Assembly (NCBI GenBank): GCA_045655645.1
Contig: JAZOPS010000010.1
Location: forward strand, 1-12,475
From: Fimenecus sp045655645
GTDB lineage: Bacteria; Bacillota; Clostridia; Oscillospirales; Acutalibacteraceae
Direction: 5' to 3'
DNA: 12,475 nt
In this document: positions 6,865-12,475 of the stretch, in pieces
How positions within the stretch are numbered: the stretch's first letter is position 1
Layout of the letters: every line of letters begins with the position of its first letter
Notes under the pieces: generated by a model
What the model saw: only the letters and a program-made list of their open reading frames with translations
What the model was told of the DNA's origin: nothing
The model's database searches: none
Position numbers and translations under genes: made by a program

Positions 6865-8178
6865 ATGTCAGTAAAAATCAACAAGGTTAAACCCTTATCA
6901 AAATGTGATTTAAAAGGTATTAAAGCAGGGGATGAACTTTTAAAAATCAATGGCAACGAGATTTTAGATGTCCTTGACTATGATTTTTATATGGCAGAGG
7001 GTAATGTCACTTTAACCTTTAAATGTGCAGATTCAGGTTTTAAGGTTGTTAAGGCAAATGCTCACAATTGTGGGCTTGAATTTGAAACATATTTGATGGA
7101 TAAACAACAACATTGCAAGAATAAATGCGTTTTCTGTTTTATCGACCAGTTACCAAAAGGATTGCGTGAAAGCCTTTATTTTAAAGACGATGATAGCCGA
7201 CTTTCATTTCTTTTCGGCAATTATATAACGCTTACAAACATTTCAGAGCATGAAATTGAGCGTATCATCAAAATGCACATAAGTCCTGTGAATATTTCAG
7301 TTCACACAATGAATCCTGACCTTCGTGTGCAGATGATGAAAAACAAAAATGCAGGCAAAAGCCTTGAAATCATTAAAAGACTTGCAGATGCAGGCATCAC
7401 AATGAACACTCAACTTGTGTTGTGCCCAGGCATTAATGATGGCGACGAGTTGCGTTATAGCATCGAGCAACTTTCTGCATTATATCCATCGGTTCAAAGC
7501 ATCGCAGCAGTACCTGTGGGACTCACAAAATTTCGTGATGGTCTCCCAAAACTTGAACCTTACAACAAACAAACAGCAGGGGAAACAATCGACATTATCG
7601 AAGAGTATTCTCAAAAATTCCGTAAAGAATTTGGTGTGGGGCTTTGCTATCCTGCTGACGAGTTTTTCATTAAAGCAGAAAGAGAATTGCCGAGCGCAGA
7701 TTGTTATGACGATTATCCACAACTTGACAATGGCGTTGGATTAGTCCGCTCATTCTGTGACGATTTTCTTGACGAATTAGATTATATTTCAGAAAATCCA
7801 ACTAACAAAAAAGTAACCTTGGCAACAGGCGTGGATTTTTATCCATATTTAGCAGAACTTTGTAAAAAAGCCGAAGAAAAATATGGCGTAGAAATCAAAG
7901 TTCAAAAAATAATCAATAACTTTTTCGGCGAAACTATAACAGTTTCAGGTCTGATAACAGGCGTTGACTTGTATGAACAACTTAAAAGTATTGACTTGGG
8001 TGAATTCTTGTTATTACCAAGCAGTATGATAAGTGACTATACAAATCATACCGAAAATAAAAACAAATTCCTTGACGATATGACCGTTGAAGAATTAGAA
8101 AACAAATTGAATGTGAAAATAATGTTGACTAGCGGTGGCGGTGGTCAACTTTTAAGAGATATTTTGGGGGTGAAATAA
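6865..8178 (+). CDS. DUF512 family radical-SAM-like Fe-S protein with N-terminal PDZ domain
   Basis: The protein has 437 residues. Residues ~3-57 form a PDZ-like domain (LKGIKAGDELLKINGNEILD). A CxxxCxxC motif follows at Cys84, Cys88 and Cys91 (CKNKCVFCFIDQLPKG). This is the [4Fe-4S] signature of radical SAM enzymes. Later segments typical of this family include SVHTMNPDLR, LVLCPGINDG, PVGLTKFR and PADEFF, with the DUF512 domain in the C-terminal half. The family is widespread in Clostridia and cyanobacteria, and its reaction and substrate are not known to me. The ATG at 6865 has AAGGTGGTG at 6851-6859, 5 bases upstream; an in-frame TTG at 6838 is rejected. Its stop overlaps the start of der in TAATG, so the two are translationally coupled. 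No promoter was found between the rpmF terminator and this gene. Confidence 0.9.
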   Translation: MSVKINKVKPLSKCDLKGIKAGDELLKINGNEILDVLDYDFYMAEGNVTLTFKCADSGFKVVKANAHNCGLEFETYLMDKQQHCKNKCVFCFIDQLPKGLRESLYFKDDDSRLSFLFGNYITLTNISEHEIERIIKMHISPVNISVHTMNPDLRVQMMKNKNAGKSLEIIKRLADAGITMNTQLVLCPGINDGDELRYSIEQLSALYPSVQSIAAVPVGLTKFRDGLPKLEPYNKQTAGETIDIIEEYSQKFRKEFGVGLCYPADEFFIKAERELPSADCYDDYPQLDNGVGLVRSFCDDFLDELDYISENPTNKKVTLATGVDFYPYLAELCKKAEEKYGVEIKVQKIINNFFGETITVSGLITGVDLYEQLKSIDLGEFLLLPSSMISDYTNHTENKNKFLDDMTVEELENKLNVKIMLTSGGGGQLLRDILGVK

Positions 8179-9509
8179 TGGCAAAACCCGTTATTGCAAT
8201 CGTTGGTCGTCCCAATGTTGGCAAAAGCACACTTTTTAATAAATTGATTGGTAAAAGACTCTCAATTGTTGACGATACACCGGGCGTTACTCGTGACAGA
8301 ATCTATGGTGATTGCGAATGGCTTGGTCGTCAGATGTTGCTTATTGATACAGGTGGTATTGAGCCATATTCAGACGATATAATTCTTTCTCAAATGCGCC
8401 GTCAGGCACAACTTGCCATTGATAGTGCAGATGTAATTATCTTCGTAACTGATGTGCGTACAGGTGTTGTGGCAACTGACGAAGAAGTTGCAACAATGCT
8501 TATTAAGAGCAATAAACCCATTATTTTATGTGTTAATAAGTCGGACTCTTTGGGTGAACCACCCGCAGAGTTTTATGAGTTCTATAATTTGGGCCTTGGT
8601 GACCCAATTCAGGTTTCTGCAGCTCACGGTCACGGCACAGGTGACTTGCTTGATAAGGTGCTTGAATATTTACCTGAAGATGCAGGCACTGAAGACGAAA
8701 GTGAAACTGTAAAAGTTGCTGTTATCGGCAAACCAAATGCAGGTAAATCTTCACTTATCAACAAAATTGCAGGTGAAGAAAGAGTTATCGTTTCAAATAT
8801 TGCAGGTACAACAAGGGATGCAACTGACACATATATCGACAATGAACACGGCTCATTTATGTTTATTGATACTGCAGGACTTCGTCGCAAGAGTAAAGTT
8901 GAAGACCAGATTGAAAAATATTCTGTAATTCGTGCTCAAATGGCAGTTGAAAGAGCAGATGTCTGCGTTATTATGATTGATGCCGTTGAAGGCTTCACAG
9001 AGCAGGACTCAAAGGTAGCAGGTATTGCTCACGAATTGGGCAAGGCTTGTATTATTGCAGTTAATAAGTGGGACTTAGTCGAAAAAGACGGTCAAACAAT
9101 GGATAAATATCGCAAAAAACTTATGAATGATTTCTCATTTATGAGTTATGCACCAATTATCTTTATTTCTGCTAAAACAGGACAAAGACTTGATAGACTT
9201 TTCGAGCTTATTAAATTCGTTGATACACAGAATGCAATGCGTATTTCAACAGGTAAACTCAATGATGTGCTTGCAGGAGCAACTGCTCGTGTTCAACCAC
9301 CATCAGATAAGGGTAAGAGACTCAAGATTTATTATATGACTCAGGCGTCAACACGACCACCAACATTCGTGTGCTTTGTCAATAATAAAGACTTGTTCCA
9401 TTACAGTTATCAAAGATACATTGATAACCAAATTCGCGAAGTTTTCGGTCTCGAAGGCACGCCAACCCGTTTCGTAGTCCGCGAACGCGACAAGAACAAC
9501 AAAAAATAA
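8178..9509 (+). CDS. der: ribosome biogenesis GTPase Der (EngA)
   Basis: An essential GTPase that helps mature the 50S ribosomal subunit. The 443 residues hold two tandem GTPase domains, unique to this family. Domain 1: GRPNVGKST (10-18), DDTPGVTRD (32-40), DTGG (57-60), NKSD (120-123). Domain 2: GKPNAGKSS (184-192), GTTRDATDT (~210-218), DTAGLRRKS (231-239), NKWD (286-289). A C-terminal KH-like domain (~350-435) includes TRPPTFVCFVN and the conserved GLEGTPTRFVVRER end. All nucleotide-binding motifs are intact. The start overlaps the preceding stop by one base, and GGGGGTG (8166-8172) lies just upstream. In many Clostridia plsY and gpsA follow der; here a terminator and an unrelated secreted protein follow instead. 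Confidence 0.98.
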   Translation: MAKPVIAIVGRPNVGKSTLFNKLIGKRLSIVDDTPGVTRDRIYGDCEWLGRQMLLIDTGGIEPYSDDIILSQMRRQAQLAIDSADVIIFVTDVRTGVVATDEEVATMLIKSNKPIILCVNKSDSLGEPPAEFYEFYNLGLGDPIQVSAAHGHGTGDLLDKVLEYLPEDAGTEDESETVKVAVIGKPNAGKSSLINKIAGEERVIVSNIAGTTRDATDTYIDNEHGSFMFIDTAGLRRKSKVEDQIEKYSVIRAQMAVERADVCVIMIDAVEGFTEQDSKVAGIAHELGKACIIAVNKWDLVEKDGQTMDKYRKKLMNDFSFMSYAPIIFISAKTGQRLDRLFELIKFVDTQNAMRISTGKLNDVLAGATARVQPPSDKGKRLKIYYMTQASTRPPTFVCFVNNKDLFHYSYQRYIDNQIREVFGLEGTPTRFVVRERDKNNKK

Positions 9510-9535
9510 TTCGCAATTCGTAATGCGTAATTCAA
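9508..9535. repeat. heptamer-periodic AATTCGN repeat overlapping the der stop codon
   Basis: Four consecutive 7-base units read AATTCGC, AATTCGT, AATGCGT, AATTCAA. The first unit shares two bases with the der stop codon TAA (9507-9509). The array sits directly upstream of the terminator hairpin. It resembles short degenerate 7-mer arrays I have seen between genes in gut bacteria; that recollection is not verified. Confidence 0.5.
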
Positions 9536-9542
9536 AATAATA

Positions 9543-9567
9543 GGGGCGATTCAAAATCGCCCTTTTT
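9543..9567 (+). terminator. intrinsic terminator after der
   Basis: GGGCGATT (9544-9551) pairs with AATCGCCC (9555-9562) around a tight CAA loop. Five T (9563-9567) follow. It closes the DUF512-der transcript 34 bases after the der stop. Confidence 0.9.
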
Positions 9568-9581
9568 CTATGCCTAAACAG

Positions 9582-9610
9582 TTGAAAAAACTGCAAATAT
9601 TTGCTAAAAT
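9582..9610 (+). promoter_or_regulatory. promoter of the BspA-type LRR/dockerin gene, with embedded palindrome
   Basis: TTGAAA (9582-9587) and TAAAAT (9605-9610) are 17 bases apart. TGC (9602-9604) before the -10 box makes it an extended -10 promoter. A perfect 12-bp palindrome, GCAAATATTTGC, fills 9593-9604, the downstream part of the spacer. A second inverted repeat, CAGTT/AACTG (9579-9583 and 9589-9593), flanks the -35 box. A repressor bound to the palindrome would block the polymerase, but no regulator is known. Confidence 0.6.
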
Positions 9611-9653
9611 GTTAGTTTAGATAATTCTATTTGTTTTGCAAAGGGGAATAAAT

Positions 9654-11909
9654 ATGAAAAAAGTGATAATGAAAGCAATTTCAATAATGATGGTTTTCAC
9701 ATTGCTTGTAACTGCGTTTCCATCAATATACATAAATGCATCTGCAGCAACATATAGTGGCACATGTGGTGATAATGTAACTTGGGAATTTAATGAAGAT
9801 TCAGGTGTATTAACAATTTCTGGCACAGGCGCTATGAATAGCTTTTTGTCATCACCTTGGAGTAGTCATGTAAATAATATTAAAAAGGTTGTTATTAATG
9901 ATGGCGTAACAACAATTAACAACAGTGCCTTCAATGATTGCACAAACCTTACAAGTGTAACAATACCAAATAGTGTAACAACAATTGGTTTTAATGCGTT
10001 TTTTGATTGCGTAAGTCTTGTAGATGTAACTATTCCAGACAGTGTAACATCGATTGGCAATAATGCATTTTATAATTGCTCAAAATTAAAAAGTATAACA
10101 ATCTCAGATGGTGTAACAACAATTGGAAAATATACCTTTTATGGCTGTAGAAGTTTAGAAAGTATAACAATTCCTGACAGTGTAACAACAATTGGTGATT
10201 ACGCATTTGAATATTGTGCAAGCCTTTCTAGTGTAACAATCCCTGATAGTGTAACAACAATTGGTAGAGACGCATTTTCTTATTGTGACAGCCTTACAAG
10301 TGTAACAATTGGTGACAGTGTAACAACAATTGGTGCGGCTACATTTTCTTTTTGTTCAAATTTGCAAAGCATAGCAATCCCTAATGGGGTAACAACAATT
10401 CAGGGCAGTACCTTTTTTGCTTGCACAAACCTTACAAGTGTAACAATCCCCGATAGTGTAACGACAATTGGTTATTCTGCATTTCATAGTTGCTATAATC
10501 TTACAAATGTAACAATCCCTGACAGTGTAACAACAATTGTTGATTCTGCATTTGAGTATTGTAAAAACCTTACAAATATAACAATCCCTGATAGTGTAAC
10601 AACAATTGGTAATTCTGTATTTGAGGACTGTACAAACCTTACAAGAGTAACAATCTCCGACAGCGTAACAGCAATTGGTAATTATTTATTTAGATATTGC
10701 AACAAACTTACAATTGTTAATTACACAGGTTCAAAATGTCAATGGGATAAAATCTCTATAGGGTCAAAAAATGATGTTTTAACAAATGCAACTATCAATT
10801 ATGCATTAGGTGAGCATTCATATAGTGAAGATTTCACAATAGACATTCAGCCAACTTGTACAACTGAAGGTAGCAAATCAAGACGTTGTGTATCTTGTGA
10901 TGCAAAAGATGTAACAGCAATTTCTGCGTTATCTGAAACAGGTAGTCATACTTACGGCAAATGGACAGTTAATTCTATGCCGTCTAATGGTGTTGAGGGC
11001 TCACAATCACGCACTTGCTCAGTATGTGGTGATGTTGAAACAAAGGTTATTCCTGCACTTTCTCACAATATTTCAACTGAATGGACAATTGATAAAGAAG
11101 CAACTTGTACCGAAGAGGGTAGCAAGTCACATCATTGTTCACTTTGTGGTGAAAAATTTGATATAACAGTTATTGAAAAGATTGAACATCCATACGGTGA
11201 ATGGATTGTTGAAACTGCACCAACCTGCGAATTGCAAGGCTTAAAATATCATTCTTGTTCAATTTGTGGCAACATAGAAACAGACACAATTTCTGCATTG
11301 GGTCACGATGTTTCAACTGAATGGACAATCGACAAAGAGGCAAAATGTGAAACAGAAGGTAGCAAATCGCATCATTGTTTAGTTTGCGGAGATAAATTTG
11401 ATGTTACTGTAATTCCTGTTGCAGACCACGATTATTGTGAAACTACTTATACTGTTAATCCAAGCTGCACACAGCCAGGTAGCGGATATCATTCATGTAA
11501 TGATTGTGGATATTTTGAGTTTGTAACCATTGACCCTACTCATAATTACAGTGAGTGGCAGGTAACAATTGACCCTGTGTTTGAGCACGAAGGTCAAAAA
11601 CAACGAGTTTGTACTCTTTGTGGTAACATTGAAACTGAATCAATACCTGCATTAAATGCTGTTTTAGGTGACTTAAATGGTGATGGCGCAATTGATTCAG
11701 ATGATTGTAATATGATTTTAGCCATCGCTACTCTTACATATGCACCAACAGAAGAAGAGCTAGCAAAAGCAGATATAAATCAGGACGGAACAGTTGATGC
11801 TTTCGATGTAATCTATCTGGATTTATATCTTAATGAAATGTTAACTGTAACAGTAACTACTAATACACAAATGGTTGCAGCACTTCCAAAACGAGAAGAT
11901 GAAAATTAA
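9654..11909 (+). CDS. secreted BspA-type leucine-rich-repeat protein with CxxC repeats and C-terminal dockerin
   Basis: The protein has 751 residues. Residues 1-32 are a signal peptide (MKK, hydrophobic core, ASA before the mature end). Residues 33-75 (SGTCGDNVTWEF..GVLTISGTGAM) are the usual N-cap of BspA-like proteins. Residues 76-359 hold 12 LRR_5-type repeats of exactly 23 residues, consensus LTSVTIPDSVTTIGxxAFxxC. Residues 388-667 hold seven ~40-residue units with a CxxC pair. Residues 671-726 form a type I dockerin with two calcium loops, DLNGDGAIDSDD (673-684) and DINQDGTVDAFD (707-718). A 25-residue tail follows; no sortase or SLH signal is seen. The protein is probably exported and docked on a cohesin-bearing scaffold, as in cellulosome-forming Clostridia. 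LRRs of this type often serve in adhesion or binding; the ligand is unknown. AAGGGG (9641-9646) supports the ATG at 9654. Confidence 0.93.
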   Translation: MKKVIMKAISIMMVFTLLVTAFPSIYINASAATYSGTCGDNVTWEFNEDSGVLTISGTGAMNSFLSSPWSSHVNNIKKVVINDGVTTINNSAFNDCTNLTSVTIPNSVTTIGFNAFFDCVSLVDVTIPDSVTSIGNNAFYNCSKLKSITISDGVTTIGKYTFYGCRSLESITIPDSVTTIGDYAFEYCASLSSVTIPDSVTTIGRDAFSYCDSLTSVTIGDSVTTIGAATFSFCSNLQSIAIPNGVTTIQGSTFFACTNLTSVTIPDSVTTIGYSAFHSCYNLTNVTIPDSVTTIVDSAFEYCKNLTNITIPDSVTTIGNSVFEDCTNLTRVTISDSVTAIGNYLFRYCNKLTIVNYTGSKCQWDKISIGSKNDVLTNATINYALGEHSYSEDFTIDIQPTCTTEGSKSRRCVSCDAKDVTAISALSETGSHTYGKWTVNSMPSNGVEGSQSRTCSVCGDVETKVIPALSHNISTEWTIDKEATCTEEGSKSHHCSLCGEKFDITVIEKIEHPYGEWIVETAPTCELQGLKYHSCSICGNIETDTISALGHDVSTEWTIDKEAKCETEGSKSHHCLVCGDKFDVTVIPVADHDYCETTYTVNPSCTQPGSGYHSCNDCGYFEFVTIDPTHNYSEWQVTIDPVFEHEGQKQRVCTLCGNIETESIPALNAVLGDLNGDGAIDSDDCNMILAIATLTYAPTEEELAKADINQDGTVDAFDVIYLDLYLNEMLTVTVTTNTQMVAALPKREDEN
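9879..10730 (+). repeat. 69-bp tandem repeats encoding the LRR array
   Basis: Twelve in-frame units of 69 bp (23 codons) run without a single insertion or deletion. Cysteines fall at residues 96, 119, 142 and so on to 349, always 23 apart. The 16-mer AGTGTAACAACAATTG occurs exactly six times, so identity is high at the DNA level too. Confidence 0.85.
10815..11654 (+). repeat. seven ~120-bp units encoding CxxC modules
   Basis: CxxC pairs begin at residues 412, 455, 495, 535, 575, 615 and 653, about 40 residues apart. A typical unit reads aromatic/His, EW, a Cys, EGSKSHHC, CG, then IPAL. Five of seven units carry a third cysteine 10 or 11 residues before the pair; units 2 and 7 lack it. Units 3 and 5 are nearly identical (STEWTIDKEA, EGSKSHHC), which suggests recent duplication. 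Confidence 0.8.
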
Positions 11910-11935
11910 TTGTTAACAAACTGAAAATTATATGT

Positions 11936-11964
11936 AAAAAGGGGCTTTTTTAAGTCCCTTTTTT
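11936..11964 (+). terminator. intrinsic terminator after the dockerin gene
   Basis: AAAAAGGGGC (11936-11945) pairs with GTCCCTTTTT (11954-11963) with one G-T wobble and an 8-base loop, and the T-run continues to 11964. It starts 27 bases after the stop codon. Confidence 0.85.
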
Positions 11965-11965
11965 C

Positions 11966-11994
11966 TTGCCATTTATAATGTAATATGTTATAAT
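11966..11994 (+). promoter_or_regulatory. extended -10 promoter of ruvC
   Basis: TTGCCA (11966-11971) and TATAAT (11989-11994) have a 17-base spacer, and TGT (11986-11988) precedes the -10 box. It starts directly after the upstream terminator. No SOS (LexA) box of the Bacillus GAAC-N4-GTTC type was seen nearby. Confidence 0.7.
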
Positions 11995-12023
11995 TAATCG
12001 ATTATATAGTGAGGTAGTATGTC

Positions 12024-12475
12024 ATGGTGATTTTAGGCATCGACCCGGGCTATGCAATAGTGGGTTGGGGAGTAATCGATTACACAGCAAATCGCTTTCA
12101 GGTGTTAGCTTACGGTGCAGTTACAACCGAAGCAAAAACACCTTTTAATGAGCGTCTTGAAACTGTGTATGACGGAATACAAGACATAATAAATAAATAT
12201 AAACCCGACGCGTTGGCTATTGAAAAGCTCTTCTATAATACCAACGCAAAAACGGTTATTGATGTTGCACAGGCAAGGGGAGTTATCAACCTTGCGGCAC
12301 AGAAAAATGGTCTGGAAATTTTTGAGTACACACCATTACAAGTTAAACAGAGTGTGGTTGGTTATGGTAGAGCCGAGAAAAAACAAGTGCAGGAAATGAC
12401 AAGAGTTATCTTGAAACTTGAAAAAATCCCAAAGCCCGACGATACTGCCGACGCTCTCGCAATGGCAATTTGCCA
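12024..12475 (+). CDS. ruvC: crossover junction endodeoxyribonuclease RuvC (3' truncated)
   Basis: Resolves Holliday junctions with RuvAB during recombination and repair. One hundred and fifty codons are visible and the window ends within the conserved AMAICH region, so only the last residues are missing. The acidic catalytic set is complete: Asp7 in ILGIDPG, Glu67 in LAIEKLFY, and Asp140 and Asp143 in PDDTADALA. The ATG at 12024 follows GAGGT (12011-12015) by 8 bases; an earlier ATG at 12019 is out of frame and stops after three codons, and a GTG at 12027 is a weaker choice. It has its own promoter. In related bacteria ruvA and ruvB usually follow, but they would lie outside the window. Confidence 0.96.
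   Translation, partial: MVILGIDPGYAIVGWGVIDYTANRFQVLAYGAVTTEAKTPFNERLETVYDGIQDIINKYKPDALAIEKLFYNTNAKTVIDVAQARGVINLAAQKNGLEIFEYTPLQVKQSVVGYGRAEKKQVQEMTRVILKLEKIPKPDDTADALAMAIC

Noticed and set aside
9510..9653. Possible small RNA or riboswitch before the dockerin gene
   Set aside because: The region is explained by the der terminator, a promoter and a ~40-base leader; no conserved riboswitch core was recognised.
9617..9826. 69-codon minus-strand frame across the dockerin gene start
   Set aside because: It is antisense to the signal peptide and promoter region, with no motif or ribosome binding site.
9879..10730. Regular repeats that could be taken for a CRISPR array
   Set aside because: The repeats are contiguous 69-bp in-frame codons of an LRR protein, with no unique spacers and no cas genes.

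Overview
The window is a compact, AT-rich chromosomal segment of a low-GC Gram-positive anaerobe. The best guess is an uncultured gut or rumen Clostridia member of the Oscillospiraceae/Ruminococcaceae type. The evidence is the AT-rich codon use, AGGAGG-type ribosome binding sites, the short Firmicutes form of Pgi, a zinc-ribbon L32, MtaB, a DUF512 protein next to Der, and a secreted BspA-type leucine-rich-repeat protein ending in a dockerin. The exact genus cannot be told from this sequence.

Layout: (1) 2-766, the 3' end of a GH2 beta-mannosidase cut by the window edge. (2) 820-1428, a small lipoprotein with its own promoter, ending at a terminator (about 1428-1464) shared with the converging mtaB gene. 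(3) mtaB (2749-1469, minus strand), for tRNA methylthiolation, divergent from dacA (2839-3990), a D,D-carboxypeptidase. (4) pgi (4078-5415) followed by a 142-residue P-loop protein of unknown role, apparently one transcript from a TTGAAA-N17-TAAAAT promoter to a strong terminator at 5919-5946. (5) A consensus TTGACA-N17-TATAAT promoter driving yceD (DUF177) and rpmF (L32), closed by a terminator. (6) A DUF512 radical-SAM-like gene overlapping der by one base. (7) A large secreted protein (9654-11909) with 12 BspA-type LRRs, seven CxxC-bearing 40-residue units and a C-terminal type I dockerin. (8) ruvC, cut by the right edge.

Functionally this is mostly housekeeping: ribosome biogenesis (YceD, L32, Der), tRNA modification (MtaB), cell-wall trimming (DacA), glycolysis (Pgi) and recombination (RuvC). 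The accessory parts are the mannosidase, which suggests use of plant mannans, and the dockerin-bearing LRR protein, which suggests a cell-surface or cellulosome-like complex. No mobile element, CRISPR array, tRNA or rRNA was seen. No intergenic stretch exceeds about 150 bases. I saw no convincing undescribed multi-gene system. The most interesting points are the domain architecture of the dockerin protein, a perfect palindrome inside its promoter, and two conserved but poorly understood proteins (the P-loop protein and the DUF512 protein).
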